From the NCBI GenBank assembly GCA_036787815.1, contig DAIQOP010000272.1, positions 1 through 5,191 on the forward strand: a stretch of DNA of 5,191 nucleotides, in the 5' to 3' direction. Positions 1 through 5,191 of the stretch are shown in pieces (the first letter of the stretch is position 1; every line of letters begins with the position of its first letter). A program made the translations under genes and the position numbers. The notes beneath the pieces were generated by a model. The model worked only from the letters and a program-made list of their open reading frames with translations, ran no database searches and was not told the origin of the DNA. The stretch is from DATBAK01 sp036787815. GTDB lineage: Bacteria; Actinomycetota; Acidimicrobiia; IMCC26256; PALSA-610.

Positions 1-1
1 C

Positions 2-916
2 CTCGACTTCCCCACCATCGCCGCGCCGAAACCGGTGCTCGCGGTCGCGATCAAGGCGCACTCGAAGGGCGACGAGGACAAGCTCGCCAACGCGCTCCAC
101 CGCTTGCAGGACGAAGACCCGGCGCTGCGCCTCGAGCGCAACGCGGAAACCCATCAGACGCTGCTCTGGGGCATGGGCGAGACGCACGTGTCGATCGCGC
201 TCGAGAAGCTCACCCGCAAGTTCGGCGTCGCAGTCGACACCGAAGAGGTGCGGGTGCCCTACCGCGAGACGATCACCCAGCTCGCCGAAGCCGAGGGCAA
301 GTACAAGAAGCAGACCGGTGGCCACGGCCAGTTCGGTGTCGCGTGGTTGCGCCTCGAGCCCCGCGAGCGCGGTGCCGGATTCGAGTTCGCCGACGCAGTG
401 GTCGGTGGCGCGATCCCCCGCCAGTTCATCCCGGCCGTCGAGAAGGGCGTCGCCGAGACGATGGAACGCGGCGGGCACTTCGGCTTCCCGGTCGTCGACG
501 TGAAGGCCACGGTGTACGACGGCAAGCACCACCCCGTCGACAGCTCCGAGATGAGCTTCCGGATGGCCGGTTCGATCGGCTTCCAGGAAGCGATGGCCAA
601 GGCGGGCCCGATCCTGCTGGAGCCGATCAGCACCCTCGTGGTGACCGTGCCCGAGGTCAACCAGGGTGACGTGATGGGCGATCTCAACTCCAAGCGCGGG
701 CGCATCCAGGGTTCCGCGTCGGTCGGCCACGGCGAGGTGGAGATCTCGGCGTCGGTGCCGACGTCGGAGATCCTGCGCTACTCGATCGATCTCCGCTCGA
801 TGACCGGCGGGCGCGGGCGATTCACCGCAGTGCACTCGCACTACGACCCGGTGCCCGCCCATCTCATCGAGAAGGTACGCGCGAACGCCACCGCCGAACC
901 GGTGCGCGCGGGATAG
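2..916 (+). CDS. fusA2: EF-G-like translation GTPase (EF-G2/FusA2 type), 3' part
   Basis: This is the last 304 residues of a roughly 700-residue EF-G family protein. The GTPase domain and domain II lie outside the window, and the frame is open to the left edge, so there is no start here. Domain III covers about residues 8-80 (SKGDEDKL at 21-28, GMGETH at 57-62). Domain IV covers about 82-205 (TGGHGQFG at 105-112). Domain V follows (GDVMGDLNSKRGR at 222-234, SMTGGRGRF at 266-274). The domain IV tip motif HPVDSSE is at 177-183, and its histidine aligns with the translocation-critical His583 of E. coli EF-G. GETH instead of GELH, GGHGQ instead of GGRGQ, and the MTGGRGRF ending point to the actinobacterial EF-G-like paralogue rather than canonical FusA. 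EF-G itself moves tRNA and mRNA through the ribosome; the exact job of the paralogue is less clear. The gene ends in TAG and faces mscL tail to tail. The family is certain; the paralogue assignment is moderately sure. Confidence 0.9.
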   Translation, partial: LDFPTIAAPKPVLAVAIKAHSKGDEDKLANALHRLQDEDPALRLERNAETHQTLLWGMGETHVSIALEKLTRKFGVAVDTEEVRVPYRETITQLAEAEGKYKKQTGGHGQFGVAWLRLEPRERGAGFEFADAVVGGAIPRQFIPAVEKGVAETMERGGHFGFPVVDVKATVYDGKHHPVDSSEMSFRMAGSIGFQEAMAKAGPILLEPISTLVVTVPEVNQGDVMGDLNSKRGRIQGSASVGHGEVEISASVPTSEILRYSIDLRSMTGGRGRFTAVHSHYDPVPAHLIEKVRANATAEPVRAG

Positions 917-931
917 TCACGCGCCCGCGCG
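905..931. terminator. candidate bidirectional terminator hairpin between convergent genes
   Basis: A perfect 8-bp inverted repeat, CGCGCGGG (905-912) and CCCGCGCG (924-931), with an 11-nt loop. It spans the EF-G-like stop codon and most of the 21-bp gap to the mscL stop codon. On either strand it lies at the end of a gene, where a terminator is expected. There is no T-tract on either side, so it would be a non-canonical terminator. In DNA this GC-rich such a repeat can also occur by chance. Confidence 0.35.
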
Positions 932-937
932 AGCGGA

Positions 938-1369
938 CTACTGCGCCTCTTGCTTACGCAGGAGGTCGCGGATCTCGGTGAGCAGCGTGATCTCGTCGAC
1001 CGCCACCGGCACTTCGCCGGTCTCCTCTTCGCGCCGGCGGATCGCCTGGAGCCGCTCGAACGCCTTGATCATCACGAAGATCGACGCGCCGATGATGAGG
1101 AAGTTCGTCACCTGCGTGAGGAAGTTGCCGTAGTGCACGGTGCCCTTGCAGATCCGCGCGGTCGCCGGACCGCTGCACCCGCGGAGGTTCACGACCAGAT
1201 CGTTGAAGTTCGGCTTCCCGACCACCGCGCCGATCAGCGGCGTGATGACGTCGTTCACCAACGAGTCGATCACGGCCTTGAACGCGGCGCCGATGATGAC
1301 GGCCACGGCGAGATCGAGCACGTTGCCGCGCAGGATGAAGGCCTTGAAGTCCTCGTAGAACTGCTTCAC
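938..1369 (-). CDS. mscL: large-conductance mechanosensitive channel MscL
   Basis: A 143-residue inner-membrane channel that opens under membrane tension to release solutes after hypo-osmotic shock; it works as a homopentamer. The N-terminal amphipathic helix (about 2-12) is followed by the family signature RGNVLDLAVAVIIGAAF (14-30) in TM1, which runs to about residue 45. L20 and V24 match the hydrophobic gate residues of E. coli MscL (L19, V23). The extracytoplasmic loop covers about 46-80, TM2 about 83-105, and the cytoplasmic tail carries the conserved LLTEIRDLL (129-137). The length is typical. The GTG start is chosen because it gives the normal MscL N-terminus (KQFYEDFKAFILRGN), overlaps the upstream stop as GTGA, and has a good GAGGGGAG site 6 nt upstream. 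The loop holds two cysteines (C65, C74), absent from E. coli MscL, which could form a disulfide. The stop is TAG. Confidence 0.97.
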   Translation of the reverse strand: MKQFYEDFKAFILRGNVLDLAVAVIIGAAFKAVIDSLVNDVITPLIGAVVGKPNFNDLVVNLRGCSGPATARICKGTVHYGNFLTQVTNFLIIGASIFVMIKAFERLQAIRRREEETGEVPVAVDEITLLTEIRDLLRKQEAQ

Positions 1370-1887
1370 TCGTGACTCCCCTCGTGGTCGCCCAACCCGA
1401 ATTTCGACCAGTCCTCGGGATTCGCCTCCGTGTACTCGCCGAGCACGTGACCGTCGACCGCATCGAGCTCGACGAGACCCCTCACGCTCGGAGGCTCGTC
1501 CGCGCTGTAGAGCAGGATCCGCCACGCGGGCCGGCTGCGTAACCCCCGCCACGCGAGCTGCGCCGACGCGTGCCCGACGGGGAAGCCGACCGTGCGGCTC
1601 GCGACCGCGAGCGACTCGGTCTGGTCGACCTTCAACGGCCAGGCCGTGAGGTAGTGGTAGCCCGCGATCAGCCCGAGCAGCACGGCCGCCGCGAGCAGCC
1701 CGCCGTTGCCGCTCGCCGCGTAGCCGGCCGCGCACGCAACGGCGACGACGAGATACATCGTCGCCGCGATCCGGCGGCGACGGATGTCGGGGAACTGGTA
1801 CGGACCGACGTACGCATTGACGTCGAGGTCGGCCGGGAGCGCGTCGCCGTAGACGACCGGCTTCTCCGCTTCGGGTTCTTCGGGCAC
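1366..1887 (-). CDS. unrecognised two-helix membrane protein cotranslated with mscL
   Basis: A 173-residue protein that I cannot assign to a named family. The N-terminus is acidic (PEEPEAE at 2-8). A basic cluster RRRR (36-39) precedes two hydrophobic segments at about 41-58 and 63-82, joined by a short SGNGG turn. By the positive-inside rule both termini would be cytoplasmic. The C-terminal part (about 91-155) weakly resembles a PepSY-type fold: an alanine-rich helix with a WR pair (113-114), then AWRILLY (121-127) and LDAVDGHVLGEY (141-152), which reads like the usual strand-turn-strand ending. This is only a pattern impression. PepSY domains normally lie outside the cytoplasm, which conflicts with the predicted topology. 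The GTG start has no clear Shine-Dalgarno sequence but follows a TANNNT box by 8 nt, suggesting a leaderless transcript. Its TGA overlaps the mscL GTG by four bases. A role with MscL in the envelope is inferred only from this coupling. Confidence 0.85.
   Translation of the reverse strand: MPEEPEAEKPVVYGDALPADLDVNAYVGPYQFPDIRRRRIAATMYLVVAVACAAGYAASGNGGLLAAAVLLGLIAGYHYLTAWPLKVDQTESLAVASRTVGFPVGHASAQLAWRGLRSRPAWRILLYSADEPPSVRGLVELDAVDGHVLGEYTEANPEDWSKFGLGDHEGSHE
1376..1383 (-). promoter_or_regulatory. ribosome binding site of mscL
   Basis: GAGGGGAG on the - strand, 6 nt before the mscL GTG. It lies inside the last codons of the upstream membrane-protein gene, so ribosomes finishing that gene stop directly on the mscL start. 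It is the clearest Shine-Dalgarno sequence among the starts in this window. Confidence 0.75.
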
Positions 1888-1895
1888 GGGTTGCG

Positions 1896-1901
1896 ACGTT
1901 A
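1896..1901 (-). promoter_or_regulatory. candidate -10 box (TAACGT) for the membrane protein-mscL pair
   Basis: TAACGT on the - strand fits the actinobacterial TANNNT -10 pattern and ends 8 nt before the GTG start of the membrane-protein gene. That is about the spacing expected if transcription begins at or next to the start codon. No recognisable -35 hexamer is present. The absence of a ribosome binding site supports a leaderless message; this is inference. Confidence 0.4.
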
Positions 1902-1903
1902 GT

Positions 1904-1919
1904 GGGCGAGGCCTCGCCC
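1904..1919. promoter_or_regulatory. 16-bp perfect palindrome, candidate operator
   Basis: GGGCGAGGCCTCGCCC is a perfect 16-bp palindrome starting 2 bp upstream of the candidate -10 box, where a bound regulator would affect RNA polymerase. Its core GAGGCCTC recurs in the palindrome upstream of thrS. It could also fold into a 6-bp stem with a GGCC loop and act as a weak terminator after the HIT gene, 46 bp upstream, but no T-tract follows. Confidence 0.4.
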
Positions 1920-1965
1920 GGCGGAAGTGACGACGAGGTGCAGCCGTGGCCGCGCCGGATCGTGA

Positions 1966-2475
1966 TCAGCTCGGCGGCCAGGCCGCCCGCAGCTTGGCCC
2001 ACCCCGTCGCGAGATCCTCGGGGAGCACGCGCACTTCGGCAACCGACGTCATGAAGTTCGTGTCGCCCCCCCAGCGCGGCAGCGCGTGCACATGAAGGTG
2101 CCCGGGCACGCCGGCGCCCGCGGCGACGCCGAGGTTGATGCCGACGTTCACACCGTCGGGGGTGTAGGCGGTCTTGAGCGCGCGCACCGCGCGCCGCGTG
2201 GCCGACATCAGGTCGCCGGCCGCCGACTCGCTCAGTGCCTCGAGGTCGGCTTCGTGGTGGCGCGGGGCGACGAGCAGATGCCCCGAGCCGTAGGGGTAGA
2301 GGTTCATCACCGTGAGCGTCGATGCGGTGCGTTCGAGCACCAGCGTCTCGGGCGAGAAGAGGGCGTCGTCGGCCAGCCCTTCGAGCGCGCACAGGAAACA
2401 GTCGGAGTCGCCGGCTCCCGTGAGCTCCGACACGTACCGTGAGCGCCAGCCGGCCCAGAGACGATCGAGGGTCAT
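1966..2475 (-). CDS. HIT-family Ap4A phosphorylase-like protein (Rv2613c type)
   Basis: A 169-residue cytosolic histidine-triad nucleotide hydrolase or transferase. The triad HLHVHAL sits at 126-132, with H128 the expected nucleophile that forms the nucleotidyl intermediate. NLYPYGSGHLLVAPRHH (58-74) is the typical strand and loop before the nucleotide-binding helix. CFLC (26-29) resembles the CxxC zinc knuckle of some HIT proteins. The position just after thrS matches Rv2613c of Mycobacterium tuberculosis, a HIT protein described as an Ap4A phosphorylase that splits diadenosine tetraphosphate with phosphate. Aminoacyl-tRNA synthetases make Ap4A as a side product, so the pairing makes metabolic sense. 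The ATG is 10 bp after the thrS stop, with only a weak CGGG upstream, so translation probably depends on thrS. The HIT family is certain; the substrate is inferred. Confidence 0.93.
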   Translation of the reverse strand: MTLDRLWAGWRSRYVSELTGAGDSDCFLCALEGLADDALFSPETLVLERTASTLTVMNLYPYGSGHLLVAPRHHEADLEALSESAAGDLMSATRRAVRALKTAYTPDGVNVGINLGVAAGAGVPGHLHVHALPRWGGDTNFMTSVAEVRVLPEDLATGWAKLRAAWPPS

Positions 2476-2485
2476 CCCGAGCGGT

Positions 2486-4483
2486 TCAGACCCGTTCCGC
2501 GACGTCGAGGGCGAGGCGCTCGACGAACGCGTCGACGGGCACGTCGCGCTCCGGTGCGTCGCCGCCGCGCGCGTTCACGCCGACGGTGCCCGCGTCGCCG
2601 TCGCTGTCACCGACGACGAGCACGTAAGGCACCTTCTCGCGCTTCGCGCGTCCGATGCGCTTGCCCAGACCACCGCTCGCGCCGTCGATCATCTCGGCCC
2701 GGTAGCCCTCGCCCTTCAGCCGGTCCACGATGCGGTACGCGTACGGATCGTGGCGATCAGCGACCGGCAGCACGATCACCTGCACCGGCGCGAGCCACAC
2801 GGGGAACGCGCCCGCGTAGTGCTCGACGAGCACACCGAAGAACCGTTCGATCGACCCGAAGAGCGCGCGGTGGATCATGATCGGCCGCTTCCGCTCGTTG
2901 TCGGCCGCGATGTAATGGAGGTCGAACCGCTGCGGGAGCTGGAAGTCGAGCTGGATCGTCGACAGTTGCCACGTGCGCCCGATCGCGTCGCGCGCCTGCA
3001 CCGAGATCTTCGGGCCGTAGAACGCACCGCCGCCCTCGTCGAGCACGAGGTCGAGCCCCATCGGCGCGGCGGCCGTACGCAACGCCTCGGTCGCTTCGGC
3101 CCACTCCGCGTCCGTGCCGACCGCCTTGCCCGGCGGCTTGGTCGAGAGCTCGAGGTAGAACTCGGTGAGCCCGTAGTCGCGCAACACGTCGAGCACGAAG
3201 TGCAGGAGCGACTGGATCTCCTCGGTCATCTGCTCGCGCGTCGTGAAGATGTGCGCGTCGTCCTGCGTCATACCGCGCACGCGCGTGAGGCCGTGCACCA
3301 CGCCCGATTTCTCGTACCGGTACACGCTGCCGAACTCGAAGAGCCGCAGCGGCAGCTCACGGTAGGAACGCGTGCGGCTGCGGTAGATCAGGATGTGGAA
3401 CGGGCAGTTCATCGGCTTGAGGTAGTAGCTCGTGCCGTCGTCGAGCTCCATCGGCGGGAACATGCCCTCGGCGAACCAATCGAGATGGCCCGAGATCTCG
3501 AAGAGCTCCGACTTCGTGATGTGGGGCGAGTTCACGAACTCGTAGCCGGCCGCCTCGTGCCGCTCGCGCGAGTAGTCCTCCATGAGACGGCGCACGGTGC
3601 CGCCCTTCGGATGGAAGACCGCGAGGCCGCTGCCGATCTCCTCGGGGAACGAGAAGAGATCGAGCTCGGCGCCCAGGCGCCGATGGTCTCGGCGCTCCGC
3701 CTCCTCGAGCCGGTGCAGGTGCTCGGCGAGCGCGGCCTCCGATTCCCACGCGCTTCCGTAGATGCGTTGCAGCATCGGGCGCTTCTCGTCGCCCCGCCAG
3801 TACGCACCCGCGACCTTCGTCAGCTTGAACGCGCCGAGGCGCCCGGTCGACGGCACGTGCGGGCCCCGACACAGGTCGACGAACGCAACCTCACCCGCGT
3901 CGCCGGCACCGACGTTGCGGTAGAGGGAGACACCACCCTCGCCTCCGGCCTCGCCCGCGTCTTCGGAGTCGGCTTCACCGGCGCGCACCTTCGCGATGAT
4001 CTCGCGCTTGTACGGCTGGTCGGCGAACACGTCGAAGCCCGCGTCGTAGCCGACCTCGTCACGCACGAAACGCTGGTCGGCCGCAATGATCTCGCGCATC
4101 CGCTTCGTGATGCGCTCGAGGTCGTTCTCGCTGAAGTGGGCGCCGTCGGCAAGCTCGAAGTCGTAGTAGAAGCCGTCGGCGATCGCGGGGCCGATCGCAT
4201 ACTTCGCGCCGGGAAAGAGCTGGGTGACGGCCTGCGCCAGCACGTGCGCGGTGGAGTGCCGCAGCACCTCGCGACCGTCGGCGGAGTCGGCGGTGACGAG
4301 CTCGACCTTGGCATCGCGCTCGATGGGAACGCCCACGTCGACCCACTCGCCGTCGACCTTCGCGGCGACGGTCGCCTTGGCGAGGCGCTTGCCGATCGAG
4401 GCCGCGATCTCGGCGGGGGTCGTGCCCGATGGGTACTCGCGGGTCGAGGCGTCGGGCAGCGTGATCGTGATCTCGGCGCTCAC
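2486..4483 (-). CDS. thrS: threonyl-tRNA synthetase
   Basis: A complete 665-residue class II synthetase that charges tRNA-Thr with threonine in the cytosol. In order: TGS domain (about 3-64); editing domain with HSTAH (76-80) and CRGPH (205-209), the HxxxH and CxxxH pairs that clear Ser-tRNA-Thr; catalytic core (about 290-555); anticodon-binding domain (about 562-660, with VIVLPVADRHD at 569-579). The catalytic zinc ligands are C360 (MNCPFH), H411 and H538, spaced almost exactly as C334, H385 and H511 of E. coli. Motif 2 has R389 (E. coli R363) and motif 3 has R547 (E. coli R520). An acidic, glycine-rich stretch at about 168-184 lengthens the editing domain by some 20 residues compared with E. 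coli. The GTG start gives a normal TGS N-terminus. It lacks a Shine-Dalgarno sequence but follows TACCCT by 7 nt, which suggests a leaderless transcript. All key residues are intact. Confidence 0.99.
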   Translation of the reverse strand: MSAEITITLPDASTREYPSGTTPAEIAASIGKRLAKATVAAKVDGEWVDVGVPIERDAKVELVTADSADGREVLRHSTAHVLAQAVTQLFPGAKYAIGPAIADGFYYDFELADGAHFSENDLERITKRMREIIAADQRFVRDEVGYDAGFDVFADQPYKREIIAKVRAGEADSEDAGEAGGEGGVSLYRNVGAGDAGEVAFVDLCRGPHVPSTGRLGAFKLTKVAGAYWRGDEKRPMLQRIYGSAWESEAALAEHLHRLEEAERRDHRRLGAELDLFSFPEEIGSGLAVFHPKGGTVRRLMEDYSRERHEAAGYEFVNSPHITKSELFEISGHLDWFAEGMFPPMELDDGTSYYLKPMNCPFHILIYRSRTRSYRELPLRLFEFGSVYRYEKSGVVHGLTRVRGMTQDDAHIFTTREQMTEEIQSLLHFVLDVLRDYGLTEFYLELSTKPPGKAVGTDAEWAEATEALRTAAAPMGLDLVLDEGGGAFYGPKISVQARDAIGRTWQLSTIQLDFQLPQRFDLHYIAADNERKRPIMIHRALFGSIERFFGVLVEHYAGAFPVWLAPVQVIVLPVADRHDPYAYRIVDRLKGEGYRAEMIDGASGGLGKRIGRAKREKVPYVLVVGDSDGDAGTVGVNARGGDAPERDVPVDAFVERLALDVAERV

Positions 4484-4490
4484 CGAGCCG

Positions 4491-4496
4491 AGGGTA
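4491..4496 (-). promoter_or_regulatory. candidate -10 box (TACCCT) for thrS
   Basis: TACCCT on the - strand matches TANNNT and ends 7 nt before the thrS GTG, the usual distance from a -10 box to the first transcribed base. A TTGAAA at 4519-4524 looks like a -35 but lies 22 bp from this box, too far for a standard promoter. The lack of any ribosome binding site before the GTG is consistent with leaderless thrS mRNA. Confidence 0.45.
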
Positions 4497-4499
4497 CCA

Positions 4500-4509
4500 G
4501 GAGGCCTCC
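4500..4509. promoter_or_regulatory. 10-bp palindrome with GAGGCCTC core upstream of thrS
   Basis: GGAGGCCTCC is a perfect 10-bp palindrome 3 bp upstream of the candidate thrS -10 box. Its 8-bp core is identical to that of the palindrome upstream of the membrane-protein gene, at a similar distance from a similar -10 box. A further GAGGCC half-site is on the - strand at 4527-4532. It is a candidate operator; the regulator is unknown. Confidence 0.35.
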
Positions 4510-4537
4510 GCGCCCCTGTTTCAATTGGCCTCGACGC

Positions 4538-5161
4538 TCAGCGGCCTGCGAGCGGCCGTTGCAGATCGACACCGAGCAGCGCGCCCAGCTCGCGCAGCAC
4601 GATCGGCGCGGTCGCGTCGGTGCCACCGGAGAGCACCGCGCTCGCGAGGTCGTCCAGCGCGTCGAGTGCCGCGGGGGCGTCGAGATCGTCGTCGAGCGCG
4701 GCCCGGACGCGATCGGCGAACGGCCGCGGATCGGGACCGTCGGGGCACGCGGCCGCGGCCATGAGGCGGTGCAGGAGCGCGCTGCCCTCTTCGATCTCCG
4801 CGTCGTACCACTCGAATCCGGAGCGGTAGTGGTGGTGCATCAGCGCGAGCCGTACGGCGCGCGCGTCGGCCTGCTTCAGCAGATCGCTCACGAACACGAG
4901 GTTGCCGAGCGACTTCGACATCTTCTCGCCCTCGTAGTTCACCATCGCCGAGTGCATCCAATGGCGGGAGAACGGCTCGCCGGTGAGTGACTCGCTCTGC
5001 GCGATCTCGCATTCGTGGTGCGGGAAGATCAGATCGGTTCCGCCGCCGTGGAGATCGATGGTCGGGCCGTGCTCGGCCATGGCCATCGCCGAGCACTCGA
5101 TGTGCCAACCCGGGCGGCCGACACCGAACGGCGCGTGCCACGCGGGCTCGCCGGCCGAGGA
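4538..5161 (-). CDS. cysteinyl-tRNA synthetase/MshC-family cysteine ligase, C-terminal part
   Basis: The last 207 residues of a class I cysteine-activating ligase that runs off the right edge. The ATG at 5084-5086 is not the true start: conserved family sequence GRPGWHIECSAM (15-26) runs through it. The zinc ligands C23, H48 and E52 match C209, H234 and E238 of E. coli CysS in spacing, and KMSKS is at 80-84. The glutamate ligand (HHECE) favours CysS; MshC, the mycothiol-pathway ligase, lacks it at this position. Yet only 123 residues follow KMSKS and the protein ends near ALLGVDL, as MshC does, without the roughly 65-residue C-terminal anticodon-recognition domain of E. coli CysS. It is therefore either a short CysS or an MshC relative. 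The frame is interrupted by TGA at 5162-5164, where the family should continue upstream. The gene ends in TGA, 54 bp before thrS on the same strand. Confidence 0.85.
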   Translation of the reverse strand, partial: SSAGEPAWHAPFGVGRPGWHIECSAMAMAEHGPTIDLHGGGTDLIFPHHECEIAQSESLTGEPFSRHWMHSAMVNYEGEKMSKSLGNLVFVSDLLKQADARAVRLALMHHHYRSGFEWYDAEIEEGSALLHRLMAAAACPDGPDPRPFADRVRAALDDDLDAPAALDALDDLASAVLSGGTDATAPIVLRELGALLGVDLQRPLAGR

Positions 5162-5191
5162 TCAGCTCCTTTGCCGAATCGATCGCGACAG
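5162..5191 (-). other. broken or misassembled edge of the cysteine-ligase gene
   Basis: In the ligase frame the first codons from the edge read LSRSIRQRS and then TGA (5162-5164). CysS and MshC proteins have a conserved D-x-x-L-W-K/R segment here, just before the GEPxW that is present downstream. None of the three - strand frames of these 30 bases restores that motif. Another - strand frame (VAIDSAKELI) is open, but too short to interpret. A chimeric contig end, a sequencing error or real gene decay are all possible. Confidence 0.5.

Noticed and set aside
1570..1902. A 110-codon + strand frame opposite the membrane-protein gene.
   Set aside because: Its composition is that of a shadow frame (Arg/Val/Glu-rich, no motif), while the - strand frame shows two clear membrane helices and a meaningful overlap with mscL.
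938..2392. A single 484-residue - strand frame ending in MscL, which could look like an MscL fusion protein.
   Set aside because: Everything upstream of the GTG at 1369 is Arg/Ala-rich out-of-frame translation of the membrane-protein and HIT genes. The MscL N-terminus, ribosome binding site and GTGA overlap all mark 1369 as the start.
4519..4524. TTGAAA as the -35 element of thrS.
   Set aside because: It is 22 bp from the only good -10 box, and a 17-bp spacing would place the -10 on CCTGGT, which is a poor match.
4484..4537. A T-box riboswitch or leader peptide controlling thrS.
   Set aside because: Only 54 bp separate the ligase stop from the thrS start, too short for a T-box, and no leader open frame or stem-loop series fits there.
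2312..4990. An 892-codon open frame on the + strand, antisense to thrS and parts of its neighbours.
   Set aside because: It runs opposite a complete thrS with all catalytic residues, its product is Arg/Glu/Val/Leu-rich low-complexity sequence with no family motif, and such long antisense frames are expected in high-GC genes where stop codons are rare.
5162..5164. TGA in the cysteine-ligase frame as a recoded selenocysteine or tryptophan codon.
   Set aside because: The same genome uses TGA as the normal stop of thrS, the HIT gene, the membrane protein and this ligase. The expected conserved residues upstream of the TGA are absent as well, so recoding one codon would not restore the protein.
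1..5191. CRISPR arrays, insertion sequences, tRNA or rRNA genes, phage or attachment sites.
   Set aside because: Reading both strands, I saw no spaced direct repeats, transposase motifs, terminal inverted repeats or RNA gene signatures. The genes fill nearly the whole window, and the longest gap, 1888-1965, holds only the promoter-like palindrome.

Overview
The window is GC-rich, ordinary chromosomal DNA, probably from an actinobacterium and perhaps one of the Acidimicrobiia. The assignment is inferred from three things: an EF-G2-type translation factor, a threonyl-tRNA synthetase gene followed by an Rv2613c-like HIT protein (the order seen in Mycobacterium), and GTG starts without Shine-Dalgarno sequences sitting just downstream of TANNNT boxes. 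I see no mobile element, CRISPR array, rRNA or tRNA. Both ends cut through genes, so the window may be a whole metagenomic contig.

Layout. The + strand carries only the 3' part of an EF-G-like gene (2-916). Everything else is on the - strand and is transcribed from right to left: a CysS/MshC-family cysteine ligase cut by the right edge (4538-5161), thrS (2486-4483), a HIT-family Ap4A phosphorylase-like gene (1966-2475), an unrecognised two-helix membrane protein (1366-1887), and mscL (938-1369). The - strand cluster converges on the EF-G-like gene with only 21 bp between the stop codons. A GC-rich inverted repeat there could end transcription from both sides.

Function. The first three genes of the cluster fit together: two aminoacyl-tRNA synthetase-family enzymes that make aminoacyl-adenylates, and a HIT enzyme of the type that degrades Ap4A, a side product of such enzymes. 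The last two genes concern the cell envelope. The membrane protein overlaps mscL by four bases (GTGA), so their translation is probably coupled.

Regulation. The two genes that begin a likely transcript inside the cluster, thrS and the membrane-protein gene, have the same arrangement: a GTG start with no clear ribosome binding site, a TANNNT box 7-8 nt upstream, and a palindrome centred on GAGGCCTC just upstream of that box. I take this as two candidate leaderless promoters with a shared operator-like site.

The main oddities are an in-frame TGA 27 nt from the right edge that interrupts the cysteine-ligase gene, and the short C-terminus of that ligase, which combines a CysS-type zinc site with an MshC-like length. 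I find no convincing evidence of a wholly new system.
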